A stretch of DNA of 64,000 bases from Vogesella sp. XCS3 (GCF_020616155.1 NZ_CP085530.1:1611501-1675500); one strand, 5' to 3'; shown: positions 1 to 10,062, numbered from the stretch's first letter. Numbers and translations are program-made. The notes: generated by a model from the letters alone, not told the origin.

Positions 1-182
1 ACCCCCTGCTCGTCGTTAAAAATGCGCAGCTGGCTGACCTTACGTACCAGCCAGTCGATGTCGGCGGCCGTATCGGCCTCTTCTACCCCCACCAGCAGCA
101 GCAAGCCGGCGCCGATCTGCCCCGTGATGCTGCCCTCTACCGTTACCGACGCCTGGGTAACGCGCTGTACCAATACCCGCAT
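1..182 (-). CDS. dtd: D-aminoacyl-tRNA deacylase, N-terminal part (cut by window edge)
   Basis: The reverse strand reads [17 protein letters not shown] followed by an [16 protein letters not shown] stretch and ending in NDEQG at the window edge. This is the conserved N-terminus of the Dtd family, which hydrolyses D-amino acids (classically D-tyrosine) wrongly attached to tRNA. About 60 codons are visible and the rest lies left of position 1. The ATG at 180-182 is the natural family start. The gene is divergent from yaaA, with 83 bases between them that must hold both promoters. Confidence 0.9.
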   Translation of the reverse strand, partial: MRVLVQRVTQASVTVEGSITGQIGAGLLLLVGVEEADTAADIDWLVRKVSQLRIFNDEQG

Positions 183-265
183 GCCTGCCTTTCCTGCCGC
201 GTACCATTCACCGGCTGCGCCGCCATGCATTAGAATGGCCGCCGCCCACCGCCTAAGGACGTGAC

Positions 266-1045
266 ATGTTGATGGTTATTTCGCCAGCCAAAACGCTGGA
301 CTACGACACCCCTGCCCACACCGCACGCTACACGCAGCCAGACTTCCTGGCCCACAGCGCCGAGCTGATCGCCACGCTGCGCCAGCTTAGCCCGGCCGAT
401 ATCGGCCAGCTGATGAGCATCAGCGATGCACTAGCCACGCTGAACGCCGGGCGCTTTCACGACTGGGGCGGTGAATTTACACCAGAAAACGCCAAACAGG
501 CAGTACTGGCCTTTATGGGTGATGTGTACGAAGGGCTGGATGCCGCCAGCCTGAGCGAGCCGCAGCTGGGCTGGCTGCAGCAGCACCTACGCATTTTGTC
601 CGGCCTGTACGGCCTGCTGCGCCCGCTGGACCTGATGCAAGCCTACCGCCTGGAAATGGGTACCCGCCTGGCCAACCCGCGCGGTGCCAACCTGTACCAG
701 TTCTGGGGCGAGATCATCACCGAGGCACTGAACACCGAGCTAGCCAAACAGCCGCTGCCGCAGCTGGTGAACCTGGCCTCCGACGAGTACTTCAAGTCGG
801 TGAAGCCGAAGAAGCTGCAGGCCACGGTGATCACACCAGTGTTCCAGGACCTGAAAAACGGCCAGTACAAGATCATCAGCTTTTACGCCAAGCGTGCACG
901 CGGCCTGATGGCGCGCTGGGCGGTAGAACACGCAGTGAGCGATGCCGAGGCACTGAAGGGCTTTAACAGCGAAGGCTACGCCTTTGACGCTAACGCCTCC
1001 GACGCCACGCACTGGGTATTCCGCCGCGACCCGCTGGCGCAATAA
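266..1045 (+). CDS. yaaA: Peroxide stress protein YaaA (DUF328 family)
   Basis: The 259-residue product matches E. coli YaaA along its whole length. It has the start [16 protein letters not shown], the central RFHDW and TPENAKQA stretches, [14 protein letters not shown] near residue 175 and [10 protein letters not shown] near the C-terminus. YaaA proteins limit free iron and oxidative DNA damage during peroxide stress; the E. coli protein binds DNA. A second in-frame ATG lies two codons in, but the first gives the family-typical MLM/MLI start and follows AAGGACGTGAC. The gene stands alone: divergent from dtd and followed by a strong palindromic terminator shared with the convergent ldhA. Confidence 0.95.
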   Translation: MLMVISPAKTLDYDTPAHTARYTQPDFLAHSAELIATLRQLSPADIGQLMSISDALATLNAGRFHDWGGEFTPENAKQAVLAFMGDVYEGLDAASLSEPQLGWLQQHLRILSGLYGLLRPLDLMQAYRLEMGTRLANPRGANLYQFWGEIITEALNTELAKQPLPQLVNLASDEYFKSVKPKKLQATVITPVFQDLKNGQYKIISFYAKRARGLMARWAVEHAVSDAEALKGFNSEGYAFDANASDATHWVFRRDPLAQ

Positions 1046-1062
1046 GCACGTTAGTCGCAAAC

Positions 1063-1091
1063 AAAAAGGTTGGCCGCGGCCAACCTTTTTT
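1063..1091. terminator. Bidirectional terminator made of two head-to-head GGTTGGCCGC copies
   Basis: GGTTGGCCGCGGCCAACC at 1068-1085 is a perfect 18-bp palindrome with AAAAA on its left and TTTTTT on its right, so it works as an intrinsic terminator on both strands. It sits between the convergent yaaA and ldhA stop codons. Both arms are copies of the dispersed repeat described separately. Confidence 0.85.
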
Positions 1092-1109
1092 CATTCGCAA
1101 CGCCAAGCG

Positions 1110-2108
1110 CTACTGCGGCAATACCTCGTTGGCCAGCGCTTCGCCAGCGGCAAAGGCCGTGGCGTTGCCCAGCGTGGTATCGGCGATATTGGCCAGCGCC
1201 TCGCGCGTGAGAAAGCCTTGGTGCGAGGTGACCAGCACATTGGGGAAGGTCAGCAGCCGCGCCAGCTGGTCATCCTGCAGGCCGGTATCGGACAAGTCCT
1301 CGAAGAACACGCCCTCCTCCATTTCGTACACATCCAGCCCCACACCGGCCAGCTGGCCGCTCTTAAGCGCGTCGATCACCGCCGGGGTATCCACCAGCGC
1401 CCCACGGCTGGTATTGATCAGGATGGCACCGGGCTTCATGGCGGCAATGGCTGCCGTGTCGATAATATGGCGCGTGGCAGGCAGCAGCGGCACGTGCAGG
1501 CTCAGCACGTCGCTGTGCGCCAGCACCTCGGCCAGCGGCGCGTAGTCAAAGCCCAGCCGCGCCGCCAGCGTCGCGTCCTGCTGCGGGTCGCAGGCCAGCA
1601 CGCGCATGCCGAAGCCGCGGGCAATGGCGATGGCCGACTCGCCGATACGGCCGGTGCCGATCACGCCAAATGTCTTGCCGTGCAGGTCGAAACCTACCAG
1701 CCCGTCCAGCGAGAAATCCATCTCGCGCACGCGTACGTAAGCCTTGTGGATGCGGCGGTTCACCGCCAGCAGCAGCGCAAAGGCGTGCTCGGCCACCGCG
1801 TGTGGCGAGTAGGCCGGCACCCGCGCCACGCGGATGCCGTGCTGGCGGCAGGCGGCCAGGTCCACACCGTTAAAGCCGGCGCAGCGCAGCACCACCAGCC
1901 GCACACCCAGCGCGGCCAACCTGGCCACCACGGCGGCGTCCAGCCGGTCGTTCACAAAGGGGCAAACAGCGTCAAAACCGGCCGCCAGCTCCACCGTGGC
2001 CGTATTGAGGCGCGGCTCGAAAAACCCCAGCTCATGGCCGAAGCGGGCATTGGCCAGCGTCAGCGCCTGGCGGTCGTAATGTTTGGTGTCGAATACGGCA
2101 ATCTTCAT
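1110..2108 (-). CDS. ldhA: D-lactate dehydrogenase (2-hydroxyacid dehydrogenase)
   Basis: The 332-residue protein resembles E. coli fermentative LdhA throughout. It begins MKIAVFDTKHYD and contains VPAYSPHAVAEHAFALLL, the NAD-binding GVIGTGRIG near residue 150, the substrate-arginine stretch NTSRGALVD and the catalytic histidine in SHQGFLT. The enzyme reduces pyruvate to D-lactate with NADH in the cytoplasm, recycling NAD when oxygen is short. The ATG at 2108 was chosen because it gives the family N-terminus; the reading frame runs further upstream but shows no homology there. It follows the DUF2325 gene in the same direction after about 215 bases. Confidence 0.93.
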   Translation of the reverse strand: MKIAVFDTKHYDRQALTLANARFGHELGFFEPRLNTATVELAAGFDAVCPFVNDRLDAAVVARLAALGVRLVVLRCAGFNGVDLAACRQHGIRVARVPAYSPHAVAEHAFALLLAVNRRIHKAYVRVREMDFSLDGLVGFDLHGKTFGVIGTGRIGESAIAIARGFGMRVLACDPQQDATLAARLGFDYAPLAEVLAHSDVLSLHVPLLPATRHIIDTAAIAAMKPGAILINTSRGALVDTPAVIDALKSGQLAGVGLDVYEMEEGVFFEDLSDTGLQDDQLARLLTFPNVLVTSHQGFLTREALANIADTTLGNATAFAAGEALANEVLPQ

Positions 2109-2325
2109 GCGCACTCCAGTGGGTTGGTGGCTGTGTATCAAGCATGATGACGCACTTGCCGCCTTGCAGGAAAGCCCCCACGAAGCCAAGCCGGGCTCCC
2201 TCCGCAGGCTCGCTACCCCGACACAGCACCTGCCGATACCGGCCAATGCTGGCGAGGCAGGTTCCGGCGCATGGGGCAAACGCTGTGCTTAGGCGGCCAT
2301 TGGCCGCACTCGGCCTGACAGGCTG

Positions 2326-2613
2326 TCAATTCAGACGGGGCCGCAAGCGCGTGGCCACCTCGCCACCCTGCTGTTTGCGGCCAATAAAGGCCACGCTGAT
2401 CTGCTGGGCCCGCGCCACGCTTTTCATGCGGCGTGCCAGGTTGTGGTTCACAAACTCCAGCATGATGACCATGTGGCCGATACCGGCCGGAATGGTACGG
2501 GTGAGGTCGCTGCGCTTGCGCCCGCTCCAGTGCACCACATCGCTGTAACCGCCGGCGATCAGCGCGCGGCGGGTGGCATCGATATTGTCGCCGCCTACAA
2601 TCATGGCTCGCAT
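2326..2613 (-). CDS. DUF2325 domain protein (small)
   Basis: This 95-residue protein starts MRAMIVGGDNIDATRR and continues with HWSGRKRSDL, HMVIMLEFVNHNLARRMK and VAFIGRKQQG. That layout fits the DUF2325 family: a glycine-rich Rossmann-like start, a central histidine segment and a terminal strand. The biochemical role of the family is not known to me. The start at 2613 follows GGGAGTCACACC, a good ribosome binding site. Upstream, at 2643-2675, lies the same TTGGTT-N21-TACACT promoter arrangement found before the sulfate-binding protein gene, so co-regulation with sulfur genes is inferred. Confidence 0.75.
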   Translation of the reverse strand: MRAMIVGGDNIDATRRALIAGGYSDVVHWSGRKRSDLTRTIPAGIGHMVIMLEFVNHNLARRMKSVARAQQISVAFIGRKQQGGEVATRLRPRLN

Positions 2614-2642
2614 GGTGTGACTCCCTTGGTTGCATTCACTGC

Positions 2643-2675
2643 AGTGTATGGATAGCCCAGCAGCCGACAAACCAA
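2643..2675 (-). promoter_or_regulatory. Promoter with TTGGTT-N21-TACACT box (putative sulfur regulon)
   Basis: On the reverse strand TTTTTCTTGGTTTG is followed 21 bases after TTGGTT by TACACT, about 30 bases before the DUF2325 start. The same spacing is found at 8337-8369, 8516-8548 and 12903-12935. The spacing is too long for an ordinary -35/-10 pair, so TTGGTT is more likely an activator site next to a weak -35. It overlaps the T-tract of the importer operon terminator. Confidence 0.55.
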
Positions 2676-2676
2676 G

Positions 2677-2706
2677 AAAAACGGCACAGCTTATACACTG
2701 TGCCGT
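2677..2706 (-). terminator. Terminator of the peptide-type ABC importer operon
   Basis: Read on the reverse strand: stem ACGGCACAG, 8-base loop, CTGTGCCGT, then TTTTTC. It lies just after the stop of the last importer gene at 2714. Confidence 0.85.
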
Positions 2707-2713
2707 CATAGCC

Positions 2714-3678
2714 TTATGCCATCAGATGACAACGCACCTGATGGCCGGCAGCCACCCTGTGCACCACCGGCACCTCGCTGGCGCACTGCGCCGTAGCCTG
2801 CGGGCAGCGCGTGTGAAAGCGGCAGCCGGCGGGCGGGTTGGCCGGGCTGGGCGGCTCGCCCTGCAGCACTACCCGCTCGCGCCGGGCGTCCGGGTCGGCC
2901 ACCGGTATCGCCGACAGCAAGGCGCGGGTGTAAGGGTGGCGCGGCTGGCCGAACACCTGCTCGCGGCTGCCCTGCTCCACAATCTGCCCCAGATACATCA
3001 CCGCCACGTCTTCGCACAGGTGCTCGACCACCGCCAGGTCGTGCGAGATGAACAAAAAGCTCACCCCTTGCTGCTTAAGGTCGGCAAACAGGTTGATGAT
3101 CTGCGCCTGGATCGACACGTCCAGCGCCGACACCGGCTCGTCGGCCACGATCAGCGCCGGCTGCAAGGCCAGTGCGCGCGCAATGCCGACGCGCTGGCGC
3201 TGGCCGCCGCTGAATTCGTGCGGGTAGCGGCTGTAATGCTCCTCGCCCAGGCCGCAGCTGGCCATCACCGCCAGCACCCGCTCGCGCAGCACCTCGCGCC
3301 GGCACAAGCCATGCGCCAGCAGCGCCTCGCCGATGGCGTCGCCCACACGCAGGCGCGGGTTGAGCGAGCCCAGCGGGTCCTGGAATACCAGCTGCAGCTG
3401 CGGCCGTAGCCGGCGCAGCGCGGCTTTGTCCAGCGCGTGCAGGTCGTGGCCGGCAAAGCGTACTTCGCCAGCGTCTTTCTGATGCAAGCCCAATACGGTG
3501 CGGCCAACCGTGGTCTTGCCGCTGCCCGACTCACCCACCAGGCCCAGGCTGCGGCCACGGCGCACCACAAAGCTTACGTCGTCCACCGCCCGTACCGCGC
3601 CGGTCTGGCGCCCCAGTACACCGCCGTGCAGCGGAAAGTGTTTCACCAGGCCATTCACGGCCAACAGGGTATCGTCGC

Positions 3679-3682
<4 letters not shown>
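2714..3682 (-). CDS. Peptide-type ABC importer, ATP-binding protein (OppF/DppF class)
   Basis: This 322-residue ATPase shows Walker [13 protein letters not shown] near residue 50, the Q-loop [12 protein letters not shown], the signature [15 protein letters not shown], Walker [13 protein letters not shown] and the switch histidine in FLFISHDLA. The C-terminal oligopeptide-transporter tail contains the cysteine cluster [14 protein letters not shown]. It powers uptake with its OppD-class partner. ATG at 3682 overlaps the upstream stop codon by four bases (ATGA), so translation is coupled; the longer frame upstream has no family support. It is the last gene of the operon SBP-B-C-D-F. Confidence 0.92.
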
Positions 3683-4658
<976 letters not shown>

Positions 4659-4662
<4 letters not shown>

Positions 4663-5609
4663 CGTGCACCCCTTGCTTGCAGGCGCGGGTCCAGCGCATC
4701 GCGCAGGCCGTCACCCAGTACGTTGATGGCGATTACGGTGGCAAAAATGGCCAGCCCGGGCGGCATCCACAGCCAGGGGCGGCGCTGGAAGTCCACAAAG
4801 CTGTTGGCGGTATCCATCATATTGCCCCACGACGGCGTGGGCGGTACCACGCCCAGGCCCAGGTAGCTAAGGTAGGACTCGTTGAGGATGGCACCCGCCA
4901 CGCCGGTGGTAGCCACCACAATCAGCGTCGGGATGGTATTGGGCAGCAGGTGTACCAGCAGGCGGCGCCACAGCGGCAGGCCCAGCACCTCGGTGGCCAG
5001 CATGAAGTCGCGGCTGCGCAGCGATTGCACCTGGCCGCGGATGATGCGAGCCAGGTTGGTCCAGCCCAGCAGGCTGAGCATCAGCATCACCAGGTAGATG
5101 CGCTGCTCCGGCGCCACCTGCAGCTCGGACAGCAAGGCGCCCAGAATGATCAGCAAAGGCAAGCTGGGGATGGTCATCAGCAGGTCGGCCAGCCGCATGA
5201 TGGCGCCGTCCACCCAGCCACCGGCGTAACCGGCCAGCGCGCCCAGCACGTAACCCAGCACGACAGACAGCACCACCGACACCAGCCCTACCGCCAGCGA
5301 GATACGGCCGGCGTGCAGCAGGCGGGTAAGGATGTCGCGCCCCAGAAAGTCGGTGCCCAGCCAGTGTGTGGCGCCAGGCGGATGGTTGGCCGCCAGCGCA
5401 TCGGTGGTTTCCAGATCCCACGGCAGCAGCCACGGGCCGGCGACGCAGGCGACTACCATCAGCGCCAGAAACAACAGCGCCAGCATGGCCGGGCGGTTGC
5501 GCCACAGCCGGGCCAGCGCCTGCTGCCACGGCGTGCGCCCCGCACTGGCCAGGCTGGCCAGCTCGGCCTGGCGGCGGCGCCACGGCAAACGTAAAGACAA
5601 CACAGACAT
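4659..5609 (-). CDS. Peptide-type ABC importer, permease (OppC/DppC class)
   Basis: The 316-residue inner-membrane permease has an N-terminal cytoplasmic stretch, a transmembrane helix near residues 38-60 (MLALLFLALMVVACVAGPWL), the HWLGTDFLGRDIL motif typical of DppC proteins, and further hydrophobic helices. The EAA-type loop that contacts the ATPases is around LATEVLGLPLWRRLLVHLLPN. ATG at 5609 is preferred over the GTG one codon earlier because AAGGAGTTGTG puts the ribosome binding site at the right distance. The substrate cannot be read from the permease. Confidence 0.9.
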
Positions 5610-5618
5610 CACAACTCC

Positions 5619-6575
5619 TTAACGCAGACGGATACGCGGGTCGGCCAATGCCGACAGCACGTCGGCCAGCAGGTTGCCCACAATGGTGAGCACGGCCAGC
5701 AGCAAGGTGAAGCTCATCAGCACCGGGTAATCGCGTGCGGCCAAGGTATCGATATGGATATGGCCGACACCCGGCCAGTTGAAGATTTTCTCGGTGACGA
5801 TGGCGCCGGCAAACAGCCCCGGCAGCTCGAAGCCCAGCAGCGCGATCAGCGGCAACAGTGCGTTGCGCAGCGCGTGGCGCAGGATCACTACCCGCTCCGG
5901 CAAGCCCTTGGCCCGCGCGGTGCGCACGCAGTCCATCGCCAGCGCGTCCAGCATGCTGGCGCGCACGTAGCGCGTCAGGCCACCGGCCTGCAGCATCACC
6001 AGTGTCAGCACCGGCAGCACCATGTGGCGTGCCACGTCCAGTGCGTAGTCCCAGCCAGTGGCATTGCTGCCGATGCTGATCATGCCGCCTACCGGCAGCC
6101 AGCCCAGGTCCACGGCAAACCACTTGATCAGCAGCAAGCACAGGAAAAACACCGGAAAGCTCATGGCGGCAAATACGCCCAGCGTCACCACGCGGTCAAA
6201 CCAGCTGTAAGGACGCACTGCCGCCAGCACACCCACCGCCAGCGATAGCGTCCAGTACAGCAGCAAGGACACCAGCGCCAGCAGAAAGCTGCTCCACAGG
6301 TATTGCCCCAGCAGGGTGCTCACCGGTATCTGGTGCTGCAGCGAAAAACCCAGGTCGCCCTGCAGCAGCTGGCCAAGCCAGCCCAGGTAGCGCGCCCATA
6401 GCGGGCGGTCCAGCCCGTACAGCGCTTTCAGCTCGGCCGCACGCTGCGGGGTCAGGTTGATATTGCCGTCGATGAAATCGCCCGGCGTCAGCGCAAACAC
6501 CAGGAAGATCAGCAGCGAGGCACCGAATAACAAAGGAATGGCGCCCAGCAGGCGCCGCAAGACATAGGTTCGCAT
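5619..6575 (-). CDS. Peptide-type ABC importer, permease (OppB/DppB class)
   Basis: This 318-residue permease begins with the family signature MRTYVLRRLLGAIPLLFGASLLIFL, then LTPGDF, the periplasmic LYGLDRPLWARYLGWLGQLLQGDLGFS segment and about six membrane helices. The EAA loop TARAKGLPERVVILRHALRNALLPLI is clear. It forms the membrane channel with the OppC-class protein whose gene follows after nine bases. A stable hairpin lies between this gene and the upstream binding-protein gene, which probably lowers permease expression relative to the binding protein. Confidence 0.92.
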   Translation of the reverse strand: MRTYVLRRLLGAIPLLFGASLLIFLVFALTPGDFIDGNINLTPQRAAELKALYGLDRPLWARYLGWLGQLLQGDLGFSLQHQIPVSTLLGQYLWSSFLLALVSLLLYWTLSLAVGVLAAVRPYSWFDRVVTLGVFAAMSFPVFFLCLLLIKWFAVDLGWLPVGGMISIGSNATGWDYALDVARHMVLPVLTLVMLQAGGLTRYVRASMLDALAMDCVRTARAKGLPERVVILRHALRNALLPLIALLGFELPGLFAGAIVTEKIFNWPGVGHIHIDTLAARDYPVLMSFTLLLAVLTIVGNLLADVLSALADPRIRLR

Positions 6576-6598
6576 GAGAGGTCCAGCCAGAAGTGAAA

Positions 6599-6630
6599 CC
6601 GGCCGCCACGGTGGCTACCGTAGCGGCCGG
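6599..6630 (-). terminator. Intercistronic hairpin between binding protein and permease genes
   Basis: CCGGCCGC, one mismatch, ACGGT, loop GGCT, ACCGT, GCGGCCGG forms a stem of about 13 pairs 18 bases after the binding-protein stop. There is no T-tract on the reverse strand, so it looks like an mRNA-stabilising or attenuating structure, not a full terminator. This fits the usual excess of binding protein over permease. A single GGTTGGCCGC copy follows at 6631. Confidence 0.65.
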
Positions 6631-6647
6631 GGTTGGCCGCAAGCGGC

Positions 6648-8303
6648 TCAGTACTGGATTTTCAGCTTGGGCAGGCTGCCGAAAATGCCGTTGAACACAT
6701 CGGGCTGGTAGTTGCCGATACGGCTGCTATTGACGTACAGCAGCTTGCGGTTAGCCAGCAGGATCAGCGGTGCATCGTTGGCCAGCACCTGGTACAGCTG
6801 GTGGTAAATGGCCTTGCGCTTGCCGATATCCAGCGTGCCGTTACCGGCGTTGATCAGCTTGTCTACCTGCGCGTTCTTGTAGCCCACTTCGTTTTCGGTG
6901 GAACGGAAACGCGCCACGCCGTCGTGCGGGTCGTTCAGGCCGGAGGTGCGGAAGGTAGCCAGATCAAAGTTGCCAGCCTTGCGCTTGGCCAGCAGCGCGT
7001 TGAAATCCGACACCTCGGGGCGTAGCTCCACCCCTACCCGCTTGAAGTTTTCCTTGGCAATGGGAATCAGCGCATCGTTGAACAGGCTCTTGGTTGCCAG
7101 CAGGGTGACCACCAGCTTCTGCCCGCCTTTTTCGCGAATACCGTCGCTACCCAGCTTCCAGCCGGCCTGATCCAGCAGTGAGGCAGCTTTGGCCGGGTCG
7201 AAGTTGTAAGGGTTCACGCCCTTGGTATCGTAAGCCCAGGACACCGGTGACAGCGGCAGCGTGGCCACACTACCGTAGCCCTGGTACACCACGTCCACCA
7301 GCTTTTTGCGGTCCAGCGCATAGGTCAGCGCCTGGCGCACGCGCACGTCTTTCAGCGCCGGTTTGTTGTGGTTGAACTCGATCAGGCTGTAGTCGCTCGA
7401 GTTGTAGATATTCAGGTTGGCAAAACCCAGCGCCTTCAGCTGTTCGATGTTGTCGGCATTGATCGAAAAGCCTTCCAGGTCGGTTTCGCCGGTCTGGAAC
7501 AGCTGTAGCTTGGTGGCGTCGCTGGTGATGCGGTAGATGAAGTTGGGCACCGCTGGCTTGCCGGCAAAGTAATACGGGTTGGCGTGGAAGCGCACTTCCT
7601 GGCCCGGAATGAATTTGTCGTAGATATAGGGCCCGGCACCCAGCGGCTTGCTGCTGTACTGGCGCAGCTCGTCCAGCTTGCCTGGCTGGTAGCCACGGCC
7701 ATACCAGGCGCGCGACAGCACCGGCCCGCCGATCAGCTGCAGCGTGGTGGCACCCGGCTCGGTGACGGTGATCTGGATGGTTTGCGGGTTCAGCACCTTG
7801 ATACCTTCCACACTGCTGGCCTTGCCGGCCTTGTAGGCGTCGCCGCCCTTGATCTTGGCCAGGCTGATATCGGTGCCGCCGTCGTAGGCCGGGTCGTGCA
7901 GGAAGGTCAGCGTAAAGGCCACGTCATCGGCGGTAAACGGCGAGCCGTCACTGAACTTCAGCCCCTTGCGCAGTTTCAGCGTGTACTGCAGGCCGTCCTT
8001 GCTGACCTGCCACGACTCGGCCTGCTCGGCGCGCAGCTTGCCTTGCGCATCCAGCCCTACCAGCCGCCCGAAGATCACCTCGGTCACGTTCTCGTCCCAA
8101 CCATTGCTGAACAGGTAGGGGTTAAAGATGCCCTGCGGCGCCGAAATGGCCCCGACGATGGTGTCCTTGCGCGCCTTGGCCTGCGCCGGAATAGCCGACG
8201 GGTTAGTGGCGGCAATTACATCGGCCTGGGCGCTACCGGCCAGTACGCCGGCAGCAATGGCTGCGGCCAACAGGCGGCGCAGGAAGGGAGAGTGGCTATG
8301 CAT
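6648..8303 (-). CDS. Peptide-type ABC importer, periplasmic substrate-binding protein (family 5)
   Basis: The 551-residue protein has a signal peptide (basic start, then LLAAAIAAGVLAGSAQA, cleavage expected after AQA). Its body is of the SBP_bac_5 type: YTLKLRKGLKFSDGSPFTADDVAFT near residue 110, RVRQALTYALDRKKLV in the middle and KAIYHQLYQVLANDAPLI near the end. It delivers a peptide-like substrate to the permease. ATG at 8303 was chosen; the frame continues only to a TTG four codons upstream. The promoter with the shared TTGGTT box at 8337-8369 places it in the putative sulfur regulon, so a sulfur-containing peptide such as glutathione is a possible substrate. That is inference only. Confidence 0.9.
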   Translation of the reverse strand: MHSHSPFLRRLLAAAIAAGVLAGSAQADVIAATNPSAIPAQAKARKDTIVGAISAPQGIFNPYLFSNGWDENVTEVIFGRLVGLDAQGKLRAEQAESWQVSKDGLQYTLKLRKGLKFSDGSPFTADDVAFTLTFLHDPAYDGGTDISLAKIKGGDAYKAGKASSVEGIKVLNPQTIQITVTEPGATTLQLIGGPVLSRAWYGRGYQPGKLDELRQYSSKPLGAGPYIYDKFIPGQEVRFHANPYYFAGKPAVPNFIYRITSDATKLQLFQTGETDLEGFSINADNIEQLKALGFANLNIYNSSDYSLIEFNHNKPALKDVRVRQALTYALDRKKLVDVVYQGYGSVATLPLSPVSWAYDTKGVNPYNFDPAKAASLLDQAGWKLGSDGIREKGGQKLVVTLLATKSLFNDALIPIAKENFKRVGVELRPEVSDFNALLAKRKAGNFDLATFRTSGLNDPHDGVARFRSTENEVGYKNAQVDKLINAGNGTLDIGKRKAIYHQLYQVLANDAPLILLANRKLLYVNSSRIGNYQPDVFNGIFGSLPKLKIQY

Positions 8304-8336
8304 GACTGGTCTCAAAGTGGTTGTCAGAGGCCGCCA

Positions 8337-8369
8337 AAGTTAGCAGCCCGCCCCCACCAGACAAACCAA
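8337..8369 (-). promoter_or_regulatory. Promoter with TTGGTT-N21-TAACTT box for the ABC importer operon
   Basis: The reverse strand has ATCAG-N6-TTGGTTTG, then TAACTT 21 bases after TTGGTT, giving an expected start site about 27 bases before the ATG at 8303. ATCAG-N6-TTGGTT is also found before the sulfate-binding protein gene. The surrounding 8370-8480 region is AT-rich with no gene. Confidence 0.55.
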
Positions 8370-8515
8370 TGATTTCTGATTTTCTTATCAATAAAGGCAT
8401 ATAAATTCACAAAATCAGAATAATCAACAACAAGAAGCCCAATAAAAAGCCATACACCGCCAAATCAGCAACATCCCATCGTTATAAAAAATACTGGAAA
8501 TGACAGCTGTTTTTC

Positions 8516-8548
8516 TTGGTTAGCCCGGCGGAACTGCCGCCGTATAGT
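8516..8548 (+). promoter_or_regulatory. Promoter with TTGGTT-N21-TATAGT box for the encapsulin operon
   Basis: TTTTTCTTGGTTAG is followed 21 bases after TTGGTT by TATAGT, about 38 bases before the rhodanese ATG. A small inverted repeat GGCGG-AACTG-CCGCC lies in the spacer. TTTTTCTTGGTT is identical to the element before the DUF2325 gene. Confidence 0.6.
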
Positions 8549-8586
8549 GGCCCTGCACCCGAAAGATGCCCTGCACGGAGACCACC

Positions 8587-9075
8587 ATGCCCCACGCTAT
8601 CAGCCCACAGACCTTCCCCCTGCCTATCAACCCAGACACCTTGCTGGCCTCTGGCCGCGAGCGCGCCCAGCGTGCGGAGCTGCCCTACCCTGGCTGCCTG
8701 TACCCGCAAGAGGCGTGGGCACTGGTAGAGGCCGGCGTTGCCGCACTGGTAGACGTGCGCACAGTCGAGGAGCGCAAGTTTGTCGGCCACGTACCGGGCT
8801 CGCTGCACGTGGCCTGGCAAACCGGTACGGCGCTGATCAAGAACCCGCGCTTTCTGCGCGAGCTGGAAAACAAAGCCGGCGGCAAAGACCGCGTCATCGT
8901 GCTGCTGTGTCGTAGCGGCAAGCGTTCGGCGGCCGCTGCCGAAGCGGCTGCGGCAGCGGGTTTTACCCAGGTGTTCAACGTACTGGAAGGCTTCGAGGGC
9001 GAGCTGGATACACAGCAACGCCGTGGCGACCTGGGTGGCTGGCGGCTGCGTGGCCTGCCGTGGCAACAGGACTAA
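8587..9075 (+). CDS. Rhodanese-like sulfurtransferase of the encapsulin operon
   Basis: This 162-residue single-domain rhodanese has LVDVRTVEERKFVGHVPGSLHVAW and the active-site loop LLCRSGKRSA, in which the cysteine would carry persulfide sulfur. The C-terminus VFNVLEGFEGE and GGWRLRGLPW is typical of the class. The start at 8587 follows GGAG at eight bases; an ATG seven codons upstream has no such site. It is the first gene of an operon with serine acetyltransferase, encapsulin shell and cysteine desulfurase, so it probably accepts or relays sulfur made by the encapsulated desulfurase. Confidence 0.88.
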   Translation: MPHAISPQTFPLPINPDTLLASGRERAQRAELPYPGCLYPQEAWALVEAGVAALVDVRTVEERKFVGHVPGSLHVAWQTGTALIKNPRFLRELENKAGGKDRVIVLLCRSGKRSAAAAEAAAAAGFTQVFNVLEGFEGELDTQQRRGDLGGWRLRGLPWQQD

Positions 9076-9096
9076 CCCACAGCGGGAGCAGATCAC

Positions 9097-10062
9097 ATGA
9101 ATGACCGAGCAAAAAGCTGGCTGTCGTTTGGCAGCCACCAGCAGCAAAACTGGGATATCGAAGGCGTGGTGCGCGAGCTGCGCAACGCCCGCCTGGACTG
9201 GCGCAAAACCCACGGCCGCACCCGCGAGCTGGGCGGGCGCGAGTTCCCCTCGCGCGAGGCTCTGCACGACATCGTGGAGGCGCTGTCCGGCGTGCTGTTC
9301 CCCATGCGCCTGGGGCCGCCGGACCTGAACGAAAGCAGCGAGGACTTCTATGTGGGCCACACGCTGGCCCAGGCACTGGACGCGCTGGTGAAACAGCTGC
9401 AGCTGGAGCTGAGCTATAGCGCCCGGCTGCAAGGGCTGAGCGATGCCAAAAGCGAACAGAACGCGGTGATCATCGCCCGCGGCCTGGCCGCCGAGCTGCC
9501 ACGGCTGCGCCGCATTCTGGATGCCGACGTGCACGCTGCGTATGTAGGCGACCCGGCGGCGCGCAGCGTGGACGAAGTGCTGCTGTGCTACCCCGGCATC
9601 AGCGCCATCCTTTACCACCGCCTGGCGCACTACCTGTACCGCGCCGGTGCCACGCTGGTGGCACGCATCATCGCCGAGATCGCGCACTCCGACACCGGCA
9701 TCGACATCCACCCCGGCGCCCAGATCGGCAAGGGCTTTTTCATCGACCACGGCACCGGTGTGGTGATAGGCGAAACCGCCATCATCGGCGAGCGGGTACG
9801 GCTGTACCAGGCCGTAACACTGGGCGCCAAGCGCTTTGCCAGCGACGCCGACGGCAAGCTGGAAAAAGGCCAGCCGCGCCACCCCATCGTGGAAGACGAC
9901 GTGGTGATCTACGCCGGTGCCACCCTGCTGGGCCGCATCACCATCGGCCAGGGCGCCACCATCGGCGGCAACGTCTGGCTCACGCGCGACGTGCTGCCCG
10001 GCAGCCATATCACCCAGGCCAATAGCCAGAATATTACCGGGACGCCGCAGGCCACACGCTAA
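9097..10062 (+). CDS. Serine O-acetyltransferase (SrpH/EpsC type)
   Basis: The 321-residue product has an alpha-helical N-terminal half and a C-terminal left-handed beta-helix of hexapeptide repeats, from about IDIHPGAQIGKGFFIDHGTGVVIGE to TIGQGATIGGNVWLT. These are the acetyl-CoA and serine-binding features of serine acetyltransferases, which make O-acetylserine, the acceptor of sulfide in cysteine synthesis. It is longer than CysE and resembles SrpH of the sulfur-regulated plasmid genes of Synechococcus. It starts 21 bases after the rhodanese stop with GGGAG before the ATG, and is followed by the encapsulin gene, a known family 2A gene order. Confidence 0.9.
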   Translation: MNDRAKSWLSFGSHQQQNWDIEGVVRELRNARLDWRKTHGRTRELGGREFPSREALHDIVEALSGVLFPMRLGPPDLNESSEDFYVGHTLAQALDALVKQLQLELSYSARLQGLSDAKSEQNAVIIARGLAAELPRLRRILDADVHAAYVGDPAARSVDEVLLCYPGISAILYHRLAHYLYRAGATLVARIIAEIAHSDTGIDIHPGAQIGKGFFIDHGTGVVIGETAIIGERVRLYQAVTLGAKRFASDADGKLEKGQPRHPIVEDDVVIYAGATLLGRITIGQGATIGGNVWLTRDVLPGSHITQANSQNITGTPQATR

